Below, piece after piece: positions 8,154 through 17,296 of a stretch of 64,000 nucleotides of DNA. Source of the DNA: Nguyenibacter vanlangensis (GTDB taxonomy: Bacteria; Pseudomonadota; Alphaproteobacteria; Acetobacterales; Acetobacteraceae). The notes under the pieces were generated by a model. It worked only from the letters and a program-made list of their open reading frames with translations, had not been told where the DNA came from and ran no database searches. The position numbers and the translations under genes were made by a program. Each line of letters begins with the position of its first letter. The stretch's first letter is position 1. The stretch covers positions 3,737,501 to 3,801,500 of the forward strand of contig NZ_CP152276.1 in the NCBI RefSeq assembly GCF_038719015.1. The letters are read 5' to 3'.

Positions 8154-8540
8154 ATGCTGACCATCGACGACCCCGCCACCGTCGCCGAACTCACCGAAAT
8201 GGCGGACCGGTACGAAACCGCCCTGATGGCCAACGACGTCGAAACCCTCGACGCCCTGTTCCGCAACGCGCCGGAAACCATCCGCTACGGCGTGGGCGAG
8301 GTCCTGTACGGTTTCGCCGAGATCGCCGCCTTCCGCCAGGGCCGGGTCGGCGGTTCGCCGCAGCGCCGCGTGCTGCGCCGCGTCGTCACCAGTTTCGGGC
8401 CGGATCTGGGCACCGTGAACCTGGAATTCCAGCGCGAGGGCGGCACCCGCATCGGCCGCCAGAGCCAGACCTGGGTCCGCACCGACGCGGGGTGGAAGAT
8501 CACCTGCGCCCATGTCTCGCTCATGGCCGACATCTCCTGA
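8154..8540 (+). CDS. AtzH/HpxZ-like (DUF3225, NTF2-fold) protein
   Basis: A 128-residue NTF2/SnoaL-fold protein. It begins MLTIDDPATVAELTEMADRYE and has the family features AFRQGR in the middle and GRQSQTWVR, GWKIT and AHVS near the end, as in HpxZ (oxalurate catabolism) and AtzH (subunit associated with amidohydrolases). The chosen ATG at 8154 has a good CAGGAGAG ribosome site; a longer upstream frame has no family similarity. No oxalurate or amidase partner gene lies next to it here, so the function is open. It stands alone between the SDR gene and convergent cysG. Confidence 0.82.
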   Translation: MLTIDDPATVAELTEMADRYETALMANDVETLDALFRNAPETIRYGVGEVLYGFAEIAAFRQGRVGGSPQRRVLRRVVTSFGPDLGTVNLEFQREGGTRIGRQSQTWVRTDAGWKITCAHVSLMADIS

Positions 8541-8571
8541 ACCTGTCCGGGCGTCCCGCCGGCCGGCCGCG

Positions 8572-10008
8572 TCACACCTCCAGCAGGGGCGGCGGCGTCA
8601 CCACCCGGTGGCGCACTACCTCGCCCACCAGCACCAGCGCCGGGCTGCCCACCGCCTGGGCCCGGGCCATCTCCGGCAGGCTGGCCAGCGTGCCGGTCAG
8701 CACCCGCTGGTCGGGCCGCGTCCCCCGCTCGACCAGCGCCGCCGGCCAGTCCGGCGGCAGTCCGTGCCGCACCAGCATGGCGCACAATTCCGGCAGCGCC
8801 GTCACACCCATATAGATCGCGATCGTCTGCCCCGGCCGCGCCATGCTCTCCCAGGGCAGGTCCAGCGTGCCGTCGCGGCGCGCATGCCCGGTCACGAACA
8901 GGCAGGATTGCGCGCAATCCCGATGCGTCAGCGGAATCCCGGCATAGGCCGCGCAGCCGCTGGCCGCGGTGATCCCGGGCACGACCTGGAACGGAACGCC
9001 GGCCGCCATCAGCGCCTCGATCTCCTCGCCGCCCCGGCCGAAAATGAACGGATCGCCCCCCTTCAGGCGCAGCACCCGCTCGCCCGCCCGCGCCCGGCGG
9101 ATCAGCTCGGCATTGATCTGCTCCTGCGGCATGGTGTGCCGGTCGCGCTGCTTGCCCACGAACACGCGCTCGGCGTCGCGCCGCACCCGGTCCAGCAATT
9201 CGGGCGGCAGCAACTGGTCGTACAGCACCGAATCCGCATTCTGCATCAGATGCAGCGCCCGCAGGGTCAGCAGATCGGCATCCCCCGGCCCGGCACCCAC
9301 CAGCCACACCTCGCCGCCCACCGCCACGCCGTCCAGCAGCGCGTCCAGCACCTGCCGCGCGGTCGCCCGGTCGCCCGCCGCCGCCGCCGTCCCGCCCGGC
9401 CCGTCCAGGAACGCCTCCCATACGCGCCGCCGCCGGTTCACGTCGGGGCAGCGCCCCACCACATGGGCCCGCTCGGCCTGCAGAAACCGCGCCAGCCCGT
9501 CCAGGCCGGCGGGCATCACCGCCTCGATCCGCTCGCGCAGCCGCCGCGCCAGCACCGGCGCGGCCCCCCCGGTGGAAATCGCGATCCGCACCGGCCCGCG
9601 ATGGATCTGCGCCGGGGTGATGAAGGACGACGGCTCCGGATCGTCCACCGCGCAGACCGGGATGTTCAGCGCCTCGGCCTCGGCCGCCACCAGACGGTTG
9701 GCCGCGCGGTCGTCGGTCGCGGCATAGACCAGCCGGCAGCCCGGCAGCAGCGCCCCCAGCCGCTCCCGCGTCGCCTCGCCCGCGACATGCGTCAGGGCGC
9801 CCGCGTCGCGCAACGCCGCCAGCGCATCGTCCAATACCGGCGCCACCACCTCGACGCGCGCGCCATGGGCCAGCAGCAGCCGGATCTTGTTCAGCGCGAT
9901 CCCGCCGCCGCCCGCCACCAGCACCCGCGCGCCCTGCAGCCGCAGCGCCAGCGGAAACCAGCCGGGATCGGGCGCCGCGCCCGGCCCGGTCCCGTTCGCC
10001 GCGCTCAT
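8572..10008 (-). CDS. cysG: Siroheme synthase CysG
   Basis: A 478-residue trifunctional enzyme making siroheme from uroporphyrinogen III. The N-terminal precorrin-2 dehydrogenase/ferrochelatase has GGGGIA (33-38) for NAD and the ISTGG serine loop (S144). The C-terminal SAM-dependent uroporphyrinogen methyltransferase (about 232-470) has VGAGPGDADLLTL, D263 in VLYDQLL, K285 in FVGKQRDRH and KGGDPFIFGRGGEE. The spacing of the methyltransferase Asp and Lys equals that of enteric CysG. It overlaps the mobB stop by ATGA, so it is co-transcribed after mobB. Siroheme and Moco together would serve sulfite or nitrite reductases and nitrate reductase. Confidence 0.96.
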   Translation of the reverse strand: MSAANGTGPGAAPDPGWFPLALRLQGARVLVAGGGGIALNKIRLLLAHGARVEVVAPVLDDALAALRDAGALTHVAGEATRERLGALLPGCRLVYAATDDRAANRLVAAEAEALNIPVCAVDDPEPSSFITPAQIHRGPVRIAISTGGAAPVLARRLRERIEAVMPAGLDGLARFLQAERAHVVGRCPDVNRRRRVWEAFLDGPGGTAAAAGDRATARQVLDALLDGVAVGGEVWLVGAGPGDADLLTLRALHLMQNADSVLYDQLLPPELLDRVRRDAERVFVGKQRDRHTMPQEQINAELIRRARAGERVLRLKGGDPFIFGRGGEEIEALMAAGVPFQVVPGITAASGCAAYAGIPLTHRDCAQSCLFVTGHARRDGTLDLPWESMARPGQTIAIYMGVTALPELCAMLVRHGLPPDWPAALVERGTRPDQRVLTGTLASLPEMARAQAVGSPALVLVGEVVRHRVVTPPPLLEV

Positions 10009-10598
10009 GCCGCACCTGCCCCCGGGCGCCAGGGCCGCGCCCGCGCCATCACGAAATCGCCGATCGCCGCCGCATCGGCCAGGTCCAGCCGCGCGATGCC
10101 CGGCGGCAGCGCCAGCGCCGCGTCGTCGGTCGCCACCGCCAGCACCTGCGGCGTCACCGGCCATAACGGCCCCTTGCCCGCCCCGTCCAGCGCCCCGGAC
10201 GGCGCCCCGGACAATGCCTGGGACAACGAGGGACGATACACCTCGATCGCCGCCGGCATCGCCCCGCGAAACCCTTCCACCAGGATCAGGTCCGCCGGCC
10301 CCATCCGGCCGATCAACTCGGGCAGGCCCGGTTCGGCTTCCCCGTCAGGCGCCTCGTGCAGCAGCGCCCAGCGCGTGCCTGACGCCACCAGCACCTCGCG
10401 CGCGCCCGCCGCCCGGTGGCGCCAGGAATCCTTCCCCGGCCGGTCGATATCGAACCCGTGATGCGCGTGCTTGATGGTCGAAACCCGCACCCCGCGCCGT
10501 CCCAGCACTGTCAGCAGCCGTTCGATCAGCGTGGTCTTGCCCGCGCCGCTGCGTCCGGTAATCCCCATGATGGCGGGTGCGTGCATGCGCGGCGGCAT
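10005..10598 (-). CDS. mobB: Molybdopterin-guanine dinucleotide biosynthesis adaptor MobB
   Basis: A 197-residue P-loop GTPase with Walker A GRSGAGKT (15-22), the KHAHHGFDIDRPGKDS switch-like motif and LILVEGFR. MobB assists MobA in adding GMP to molybdopterin. Starts at Met5 or Met11 are possible alternatives, because MGITGRSG is the conserved beginning. It is divergent from mobA and overlaps cysG downstream. A GAP/SGA-rich segment in the C-terminal third reflects short duplicated DNA and is probably a flexible loop. Confidence 0.94.
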   Translation of the reverse strand: MPPRMHAPAIMGITGRSGAGKTTLIERLLTVLGRRGVRVSTIKHAHHGFDIDRPGKDSWRHRAAGAREVLVASGTRWALLHEAPDGEAEPGLPELIGRMGPADLILVEGFRGAMPAAIEVYRPSLSQALSGAPSGALDGAGKGPLWPVTPQVLAVATDDAALALPPGIARLDLADAAAIGDFVMARARPWRPGAGAA

Positions 10599-10759
10599 CC
10601 TCGTTCCTGTGGTCCGGCGCCGATGACGCGCCGTTGAATATCGCGTACAGGTGCCCCCAATCCCCTATGATGACAAGTATCGGGGCAGGCGGCGTCGTAC
10701 GCTCCCCAAACGGACGCCCGCCAAAACGGGCACCCCCAAACGGGCGGAGGACGAAACCA

Positions 10760-11368
10760 ATGCGCTTTGCCGTGGTGATTCTGGCCGGCGGCCTGGCCAC
10801 CCGCATGGGCGGCGGGGACAAGCCGCTGCTCCGGGCGGGCGGGCGCAGCCTGCTGGCCCACCTGCTGGACCGGCTGGGCGGGGCAGGGGGGCCGCTTGCG
10901 ATCAATGCGCGGGGCGACGCCGCGCGCTTCGCCGCCTTCGGCCTGCCGGTGCTGCCCGACGGCCCGGTCGGCACGGGCCCGCTGGCGGGCGTGCTGGCCG
11001 CCATGGACTGGGCCGCCGGGCTGGGGTGCGACGCGGTGCTGACGGTGCCGGGCGACACGCCCTTCGTGCCGCGCGACCTCCCGGCCGCCCTGGCCCCCGC
11101 GCCGGCGGTGGCCGTCTCGGCCGGGCGGCGGCACCATCTGGTGGCGCTGTGGCCGGTCGCCGCGCGCGACGCCCTGCGGGCCCGCCTCGCCGCCCTGCCG
11201 CCCGACGGCCCGCGCGCAGCCTTCGGCGTCCGCGCCTTCGCGGTCACGATCGGCATGCGCGACGTGGATTTCAGCGCCCGTCCGTTCGATCCGTTCCACA
11301 ATGTCAACACCCCGGCCGACCTGGCCGAAGCCGACCGCCTGGCCCCCAGGGACGCGGCACGCGGATGA
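10760..11368 (+). CDS. mobA: Molybdenum cofactor guanylyltransferase MobA
   Basis: A 202-residue nucleotidyltransferase linking GMP to molybdopterin. It shows the GTP-binding start LAGGLATRMGGGDKPLL, GPLAGVLAAMDW, the Mg-binding VPGDTPF and the C-terminal NVNTPADLAEAD typical of MobA. The ATG at 10760 has GGAGGA about ten bases upstream; the longer open frame upstream is not conserved. It faces mobB across about 160 bases and overlaps the following AraC gene by ATGA. Confidence 0.95.
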   Translation: MRFAVVILAGGLATRMGGGDKPLLRAGGRSLLAHLLDRLGGAGGPLAINARGDAARFAAFGLPVLPDGPVGTGPLAGVLAAMDWAAGLGCDAVLTVPGDTPFVPRDLPAALAPAPAVAVSAGRRHHLVALWPVAARDALRARLAALPPDGPRAAFGVRAFAVTIGMRDVDFSARPFDPFHNVNTPADLAEADRLAPRDAARG

Positions 11369-12096
11369 CGATCTTGCACCTCACGGCACGCAGCTATGGC
11401 GACGCCCGCGCGCCGGAACGCCACCCTTACGCCCAGTTCGTGCTGCCCGTCTCCGGCTGCCTCGATCTCGAAATCGCCGGCCATGGCGGCCGCCTCGCCA
11501 TGGGCTCGGCCGCCTTCGTCGCCGCGGGCACCGACCATGCCCAGGCCGCGACCAGCCGGAACCGCTTCCTGATCCTCGACATGGACATGGCGCTGGTCGG
11601 CGACGCGGCGGCGGACATGCTGGGCCGCCGCCGCTTCCTGCCGCTCTCCCCCCAGGCGCGCCATCTCATCGACTTCATGCGCCTGCATCTCGATGGCGGC
11701 GCGCGGCCCGCCGCCGTGCTGGCCCATTGGGCCCCATTGCTGATCGACGCGCTGACCTGTGACGCCCCGCCTTTTACTCCCTCCCGTCTCGCGCCGCTGC
11801 GCGACGCCATGGCCGCCGATCCGGGCGCGCCGTGGACGGCCGCGGCCATGGCGCGCATGGCGGGCCTCAGCACCAGCCGCCTGCACGCCGTCTTCCGGCG
11901 CGAAACCGGCCGCACGCCGCAGGCCTGGCTGTCCGACCTGCGCCTGCGACAGGTCCAGGCGTGGCTGGCCGACAGCGACCAGCCCATCGCCGAACTGGCC
12001 CTCCGCGCCGGCTTCGCCGATCAAAGCGTTCTGACCCGCGCCTTCCGCCGCGCCACCGGCACCACGCCCGCCGCCTATCGCCGGGCGCACCGGTAA
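11365..12096 (+). CDS. AraC-family transcriptional regulator
   Basis: A 243-residue regulator. The N-terminal cupin-like sensor domain (about 1-130) is followed by two helix-turn-helix units: AAMARMAGLSTSRLHAVFRRE and the second with LALRAGFADQSVLTRAFRR, then GTTPAAYRR, the AraC signature end. It overlaps mobA by ATGA and is followed after about 130 bases by the DMT transporter, which it may control; small AraC regulators next to EamA exporters are common. The inducer is unknown. Confidence 0.92.
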   Translation: MTILHLTARSYGDARAPERHPYAQFVLPVSGCLDLEIAGHGGRLAMGSAAFVAAGTDHAQAATSRNRFLILDMDMALVGDAAADMLGRRRFLPLSPQARHLIDFMRLHLDGGARPAAVLAHWAPLLIDALTCDAPPFTPSRLAPLRDAMAADPGAPWTAAAMARMAGLSTSRLHAVFRRETGRTPQAWLSDLRLRQVQAWLADSDQPIAELALRAGFADQSVLTRAFRRATGTTPAAYRRAHR

Positions 12097-12227
12097 AGCG
12101 CCGGGCCTCATCCGCACAGCGACAGCCTGGGACCAGAAAACGACAGTCCGGGCCAAGACGCCGGCCGCGCGCTCGGCTATGCCGGATGCGACCATCGCTC
12201 CGCCCGGACCCTTTCCTGGACCCTTTC

Positions 12228-13241
12228 ATGAAATCCGACGCTCCCCTTCTTTCCGGCCTGCTCAATGGGCTCGCCGCCGGCGCCTGCTGGGGCACCATCT
12301 TTCTGGCCCCCGAACTGGTGCCGGATTTCGGCGCGCTCGCCCTCTCGCTGGCCCGCTATCTGGCTTATGGACTGCTCTCCGCAGCCCTGCTGGCGCCGCG
12401 CTGGCGCACCGTGCTGCCGCGCGTGCCGGCGTCGGGCTGGTGCGGGCTGTTCGGACTCGGGCTCGCCGGCAATCTCGCCTATTACGTGCTGATCGCCAGC
12501 GCGGTGCGGCTGTGCGGCATCGGCGCCACGTCGATCGTCACCGGCTTCCTGCCGGTCACGGTCGCGCTGCTCGGCACGCGCGACGCCGGCAGCCTGCCGC
12601 TGCGCCGCCTCGCCCCCTCGCTGCTGCTGGCCGCCATCGGAATCGGCCTGATCGGCCTGCAGGCGGCCGGCACGCCCGCCGCATCCGCCGCCGGGGCCGC
12701 CCCCCACCGGGTGCTGGGCCTGCTCTGCGCCCTGGCCGGACTGACATCCTGGAGCCTCTTCGCCGTGTCCAATGCCCGCTGGATGCGCCGGCTGCCGACG
12801 ATCGGCGCCGGGGATTGGGGCCTGCTCACCGGCCTGGTCACCGGCGCGCAATCCCTGGTCCTGCTGCCCGTCCTCGCCCTCGCGGGCCCAGGGATGGCGT
12901 TCGGGTCGGCGTTCGGGACGGTGTTCGGGACGGCGCCGGGCGCGGGACCGGCCACGCACGATGCCCGGCAATGGCTCGTCTTCGGGGCGGTCAGCGTGGG
13001 GGTCGGGCTGCTGGGCTCGGTCCTGGGCGGCATGTTCTGGAACCGCGCCAGCCGCCAGCTTCCCCTGACCCTCAGCGGACAGATGGCGGTGGGCGAAACC
13101 CTCTTCGCCCTGTTCTATGGCTGCCTGTGGCACCAGCGCTGGCCGACGGCGCTCGAAATCGCGGCGGTCGGCTTCCTGGCCGCCAGCGTTGTCACCTGCG
13201 CCGCCCGCCACGCCCGTCCGCCGGCGCCCCGCGCCGCGTGA
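12228..13241 (+). CDS. DMT-superfamily (EamA) transporter
   Basis: A 337-residue inner-membrane protein with about ten hydrophobic helices in two EamA repeats: residues about 10-145 beginning LLNGLAAGACWGTIFLAPE, and about 165-325. It is probably an exporter of small metabolites; the substrate is not evident. The ATG at 12228 starts just before helix 1, though ATG 12186 is possible. Between helices in the second half sits a 12-base repeat (12897-12932) encoding AFGS/AFGT/VFGT. It is convergent with the cytochrome b561 gene. Confidence 0.88.
   Translation: MKSDAPLLSGLLNGLAAGACWGTIFLAPELVPDFGALALSLARYLAYGLLSAALLAPRWRTVLPRVPASGWCGLFGLGLAGNLAYYVLIASAVRLCGIGATSIVTGFLPVTVALLGTRDAGSLPLRRLAPSLLLAAIGIGLIGLQAAGTPAASAAGAAPHRVLGLLCALAGLTSWSLFAVSNARWMRRLPTIGAGDWGLLTGLVTGAQSLVLLPVLALAGPGMAFGSAFGTVFGTAPGAGPATHDARQWLVFGAVSVGVGLLGSVLGGMFWNRASRQLPLTLSGQMAVGETLFALFYGCLWHQRWPTALEIAAVGFLAASVVTCAARHARPPAPRAA
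12897..12932 (+). repeat. Three 12-bp tandem repeats in the DMT transporter gene
   Basis: G(C/T)GTTCGGG(T/A)CG occurs three times head to tail, encoding AFGS-AFGT-VFGT in a loop of the transporter. Confidence 0.85.
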
Positions 13242-13245
13242 CGGG

Positions 13246-13800
13246 TCACGCGCCCTCCCGCCGCCCCCGCCGGAGCGACGCCATGGCCGGAAAGACCCCG
13301 TCGCGCAGGATCAGCCCATGCAGCAGGGCTGCCCCCACATGCACGACGACCACTCCGAACAGCGCGAAGGCCAGCCAGCTATGCAACTGCCGCAGCAGCG
13401 CGAACAAGGTCGGGTCGTGCGGCAGGATCGGCGGTAGCCGCACCGCCCCCCACAGCACGACCGGATAGGCCCCGGCCGACAGCATCCCCCAGCCCACCAG
13501 CGGCATCGCGATCATCAGCGCATACAGCGCGATATGCGACCCCAGGGCCGCCACTCGCTGGATCGCCGGCATCGCGGCGGGCAGCGGCGGCGGCCTGACG
13601 ATCAGCCGGTTCGCCAGGCGGATCGCCGCCAGCAGCAGGATGCCGATCCCCATCGGCCGATGCAGCGCCACCAGCGTGGCATAGGCCGGGCCCTCGGTCG
13701 CGGCCATGAACACGCCGACCAGCAGCATGCCCAGGATCAGCGGCGCCATCAGCCAGTGCAGCACCCGCGCCAGGGCGGAAAACCGTACGACCCGGTTCAT
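13246..13800 (-). CDS. Cytochrome b561
   Basis: A 184-residue four-helix di-heme membrane protein. Histidines suited to heme ligation occur in RVLHWLMAP (H15), ALHRPMGIG, LGSHIALYALM and the late helix VVVVHVGAALLHGL. The family transfers electrons from the quinone pool to periplasmic partners. It follows the catalase-related peroxidase with an ATGA overlap, a pairing seen repeatedly. The pair probably reduces periplasmic peroxide with quinol electrons. Confidence 0.92.
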   Translation of the reverse strand: MNRVVRFSALARVLHWLMAPLILGMLLVGVFMAATEGPAYATLVALHRPMGIGILLLAAIRLANRLIVRPPPLPAAMPAIQRVAALGSHIALYALMIAMPLVGWGMLSAGAYPVVLWGAVRLPPILPHDPTLFALLRQLHSWLAFALFGVVVVHVGAALLHGLILRDGVFPAMASLRRGRREGA

Positions 13801-14912
13801 TGGCCTCCTCCGGTGGCGACCATGGCGGGGCTGACCGCGCTGGGTATCCTGGCCTCGCCCGACCGCAGCCAGAACGAACGCATATAGGCCGCCGACCGCG
13901 CCGCCGGGATCGGATCGTCCGACGCCGCCATGCCGGGCGGCAGCACCATCGGGTCGAAGGTCAGGCCGGTGCAGGCGCCGTCATCCTCGCTCTCGGCCCG
14001 GTCCAGGGTCAGCGTCCCCGCATCGATCTGCCGCCGCCCCGCGGGCCAGGGCAGGGTGGGGTCCGCCGTCGGGTCGCCCGGACCGGCCACCGTCACCACC
14101 AGCCGCCAGCGCAGCGGATGCTGCCGCAGCGCCACGATCAGGTCCTCGAACAGATAGGACCCGTCCCGTCCCGCCCGCGACGGCGCCACCGGCTGCAGCG
14201 GCACCATCGCCCAGCGTACCGCCACCGACCGGCCCGCCGCATCGATCCAGCGGAACGTATCCAGGCTGTTATAGGTATCGTCGCCGAATCCCGACGTCAG
14301 CGGCCGCGCCGCCACCAGCGCCAGCGCCCTGGCCACCGCCGCATGGCCGGCCAGGAACGGCCCGATGCGCGCCGGATCGGGCTTGCCCGTCGCCGGGTCG
14401 GGGCGGCCGGCCAGCAGCAGGTCATGGAATTCCCGCGCGTCGCGCGCGACGAAGACCGGAATGTCGTTGATCCCCATCCGCCATTCCAGGCCGTCGGGCG
14501 GCCTCAGGCGCAATGCCATGCTGCGGACCTTGCCCGGCGCATCGGGCTGGAACGGCATCCCGCCCGCCAGCGCGAACCGCCCGGTCACCCGGCTGCGCCG
14601 GGGCCCCAGCACCGACGCCGTGCTCAGCACCTGCGCCTGCCCGCTGCCGTCGAACCAGCCGCTGACGCATAGCCCTTTGGCATGGTTGCGGCGAAAGCCC
14701 GGATGCCGCCCGTCCACGACGCGAAACGCCGTCATGAAGGAATGCTGCGTCAGCCTGTGCGGCGTCAGCCACCCGGCGCTCAGGGCGAACCCCGCGACCA
14801 GCGCCAGCATCACCCCGCCGATCGCGGCCAGACGCAGGATCGTCGTGCGCGGGGGCAGCGGGGGCACGGCAAGCGGGGGCGGCGTACGTGTCACGTCGCT
14901 CGGTTCGTTCAT
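13797..14912 (-). CDS. Catalase-related (SrpA-like) heme peroxidase, membrane-anchored
   Basis: A 371-residue protein of the small catalase family. A hydrophobic segment at about 28-48 should be an uncleaved anchor or signal. The family sequence FRVVDGRHPGFRRNHAKGLC carries the distal-side H and N region (HAKG). The C-terminal SAAYMRSFW supplies the likely proximal heme Tyr. It is about 100 residues shorter than true catalases and lacks the C-terminal extension, as in SrpA. It is translationally coupled to cytochrome b561, so it is best read as a periplasm-facing peroxidase fed by b561. Confidence 0.9.
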   Translation of the reverse strand: MNEPSDVTRTPPPLAVPPLPPRTTILRLAAIGGVMLALVAGFALSAGWLTPHRLTQHSFMTAFRVVDGRHPGFRRNHAKGLCVSGWFDGSGQAQVLSTASVLGPRRSRVTGRFALAGGMPFQPDAPGKVRSMALRLRPPDGLEWRMGINDIPVFVARDAREFHDLLLAGRPDPATGKPDPARIGPFLAGHAAVARALALVAARPLTSGFGDDTYNSLDTFRWIDAAGRSVAVRWAMVPLQPVAPSRAGRDGSYLFEDLIVALRQHPLRWRLVVTVAGPGDPTADPTLPWPAGRRQIDAGTLTLDRAESEDDGACTGLTFDPMVLPPGMAASDDPIPAARSAAYMRSFWLRSGEARIPSAVSPAMVATGGGQ

Positions 14913-14937
14913 GAGGGAGTCCGGCTTATGGCGATGC

Positions 14938-14967
14938 CGCAGATGGCGATACCGCAGACTAAGCCGA
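14938..14967 (+). repeat. 15-bp tandem duplication upstream of the peroxidase gene
   Basis: ATGGCGAT(G/A)CCGCAG is present twice head to tail in the gap upstream of the peroxidase start; the gap otherwise shows AT-rich promoter-like sequence at 14968-15000. Confidence 0.85.
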
Positions 14968-15047
14968 ATTTTCCCGCGAAATCCTGTGCTTTTTTATTCA
15001 CGGACCCTGTTGCGCGGCTGCCGCATCGTCCCGCCCTTTCCGTAACT

Positions 15048-16427
15048 CTACGAAACGACCGCGTCGAACAGCAGCTTGAAATTCAGCGCCAGGATCACCG
15101 CCGCCACCAGCCAGGACAACGCCGCCAGCGGACGCGAGATCGCGAACGTCCCCATGATCCGCCGGTCGGACACGAACAGCACCAGCGGAATGACCGCAAA
15201 GGGCAGTTGCATCGACAGCACGACCTGGCTCAACACCAGCAGCGCGCCCACCCCGCGATCACCGTAAAGTGCGATCACCGCCAGCACCGGCAGGATGGCC
15301 AGCCCCCGGGTCAGCATCCGCCGCGCCCAGTGCGGAATGCGCAGGCGCAGAAACCCCTCCATGACGATCTGCCCCGCCAGCGTGCCGGTGATCGTCGAAT
15401 TGGTCCCCGCCGCCAGCAGCGCCAGCGCGAACAGGGTCGAGGCGATTCCCAGCCCCAGGATCGGCGACAGCAGCCGGTACGCGTCCTCGATCTCGGCCAC
15501 GTCGCCATGCCCGCTGCCATGGAACGCCGCCGCCGCCACGATCAGGATCGCGGCATTGATGAACAGCGCCAGCATCAGCGCGATCGTGCTGTCCCAGCTC
15601 GCCCAGCGGATCGCCTCGCGCCGCCCCTCGACCGAGCGGTCATAGGCCCGCGTCTGGATGATCGAGGAATGCAGGTACAGATTGTGCGGCATCACCGTCG
15701 CCCCGATGATGCCGATGGCGACATACAGCGCCGCATGGTCGGTCACGATCGTCGGGGTGGGGACGAACCCCCGCATCACCGCGCCCAGCGGCGGCGCGGC
15801 GGCGGCGATCTGCACCGCGAAACAGATCGCGATCACGCTCAGCATGGCGATGACGAAGGCTTCCAGGTAGCGAAAGCCCCGGTTCATCAGCAACAGCACG
15901 ATCACCGCGTCCAGCCCCGATATCACCGCCGCGATCATCAGCGGAATGCCGAACAGCAGCTTCAGCGCCACCGCCGTGCCGATCACCTCCGCCAGGTCGC
16001 AGGCGATGATCGCCAGTTCGCAGGCCAGCCACAGCGGAATGTTCACGATCGGCGGAAAGCGCTCGCGGCAGGCCTGCGCCAGGTCCCGGCCGGTTGCGAT
16101 GCCCAGCCGCACCGACAGAGCCTGCAACAGGATCGCCATCAGGTTCGACAGCATGATGACCGCCAGCAGGCGATAGCCGAACTGCGCGCCGCCTTGCAGG
16201 TCGGTCGCCCAGTTGCCGGGGTCCATATACCCGACCGACACCATGTATCCCGGCCCGACGAAGGCCAGGAACCGCCGCGGCCACGACGCCCCCTGCGGCA
16301 CCCGCACGCTGGCGAAGGCCTCAGGCAGGCTGGGATTCTCCGCATCCGTCCGCCGGGCGAAACGCGCCCGCCCCGCCGGAGCAGCCGGCAGGCCGGCCAT
16401 CCGCGCACTGTCGGGGGAAGAGGTCAT
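15048..16427 (-). CDS. mntH: NRAMP-family Mn(II)/Fe(II) transporter MntH
   Basis: A 459-residue proton-coupled metal importer with about eleven helices. The metal site is visible as [17 protein letters not shown] in helix 1 and [14 protein letters not shown] in helix 6; Asp, Asn and Met of these motifs bind the ion. The extended N-terminus (about 60 residues) before helix 1 is normal for the family. It is divergent from mntR, with a candidate operator between them, so manganese repression is likely. Confidence 0.96.
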   Translation of the reverse strand: MTSSPDSARMAGLPAAPAGRARFARRTDAENPSLPEAFASVRVPQGASWPRRFLAFVGPGYMVSVGYMDPGNWATDLQGGAQFGYRLLAVIMLSNLMAILLQALSVRLGIATGRDLAQACRERFPPIVNIPLWLACELAIIACDLAEVIGTAVALKLLFGIPLMIAAVISGLDAVIVLLLMNRGFRYLEAFVIAMLSVIAICFAVQIAAAAPPLGAVMRGFVPTPTIVTDHAALYVAIGIIGATVMPHNLYLHSSIIQTRAYDRSVEGRREAIRWASWDSTIALMLALFINAAILIVAAAAFHGSGHGDVAEIEDAYRLLSPILGLGIASTLFALALLAAGTNSTITGTLAGQIVMEGFLRLRIPHWARRMLTRGLAILPVLAVIALYGDRGVGALLVLSQVVLSMQLPFAVIPLVLFVSDRRIMGTFAISRPLAALSWLVAAVILALNFKLLFDAVVS

Positions 16428-16766
16428 GACATCGCCACTCTCACCAACGCTCCCGGAACGTGGGCCCGCTCACCTGTCCGCGCAGGTGCCACGTCCACCG
16501 GATACTCACCAGAGACTCAGAAATATGCATAATGCTATATAAGGTTGCAATCGGGAATCTCCCACCCTCGAACGACTCTTTCCCGCGCCCTCCAACGACC
16601 CGTCCACCGGCGGCAATCATGAGGCGATCATTATTCGTGCGGGAATAACGTTTTCACTGCGGCTAAGAAGTTGAGCCCCGTTGACGAGTCTGCAAGAAAG
16701 GGCCGTCACACGCCGCCCGGTTTCCGCCGCGCCGGGCGGCAGGCCGATCGGGGGAGGGGAAAGATC
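16428..16766. other. mntH-mntR divergent regulatory region
   Basis: A 339-base gap with no credible gene. It holds an AT-rich inverted repeat at 16523-16540, a second inverted repeat TTATTC/GAATAA (6-base spacer) at 16631-16648, and a strong GGGGGAGGGG ribosome site at about 16750-16759 before mntR. Confidence 0.7.
16523..16540. promoter_or_regulatory. Candidate MntR operator
   Basis: ATATGCATAATGCTATAT is an imperfect palindrome whose halves resemble the AGCAT/ATGCT cores of known MntR boxes. It lies about 95-115 bases upstream of the mntH start in otherwise GC-rich DNA. Confidence 0.45.
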
Positions 16767-17267
16767 TTGCGCAAGACACAGCCGCCGGCGCCCGCGGCGG
16801 ACCTCATGCCCGACGCCGACATCCAGTCCGAAGGCTTCCGCCAGAACCGCGCCGCCCGGCGCAACGCGCTGGTCGAGGATTACGTCGAACTGATCGCCGA
16901 CCTGCTGGCCGAGGGGCAGGAGGCCCGGCAGGTCGACATCGCCTCCCGGCTCGGGGTCTCGCAGCCCACCGTCGCCAAGATGCTTTCCCGCCTGGCGTCC
17001 GAGGGCCTGGTCAGCCGCCGCCCCTATCGCGGCGTCTTCCTGACCGACGCCGGCCGCGCGATCGCCGAGGACGTCAAGTCCCGCCATCGCATCGTCGAGG
17101 AATTCCTTCTCGCCCTCGGCGTGGGCCAGGACAGCGCGCGCATCGACGCCGAAGGGATCGAACATTACGTCGGCCCGGAAACCCTCGCCGCCTTCGCCCG
17201 CGCGCTGGATCTCGGCCTCGCCCGCCTCTTCGCCGATACGCGCGCCCATCCGGACGGCCCGCGCTGA
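16767..17267 (+). CDS. mntR: Manganese-responsive regulator MntR
   Basis: A 166-residue DtxR/MntR-family repressor. The winged helix has RQVDIASRLGVSQPTVAKMLSRL and the wing RRPYRGVFLTDAG. The dimerisation part begins RHRIVEEFLLALGV and continues DAEGIEHYV, holding the E and H metal ligands as in enteric MntR. The TTG at 16767 is preferred because it follows a strong GGGGGAGGGG site; ATG 16806 is the alternative. It should bind Mn(II) and repress the divergent mntH. Confidence 0.93.
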   Translation: MRKTQPPAPAADLMPDADIQSEGFRQNRAARRNALVEDYVELIADLLAEGQEARQVDIASRLGVSQPTVAKMLSRLASEGLVSRRPYRGVFLTDAGRAIAEDVKSRHRIVEEFLLALGVGQDSARIDAEGIEHYVGPETLAAFARALDLGLARLFADTRAHPDGPR

Positions 17268-17296
17268 ACCCATACGCCCTTCCGAAAGAAACCACG

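Noticed and set aside
10599..10759. Molybdenum-cofactor riboswitch between mobB and mobA
   Set aside because: The gap contains repeated ACGGGC/GCCCG segments able to form hairpins, but I could not see the conserved Moco riboswitch core.
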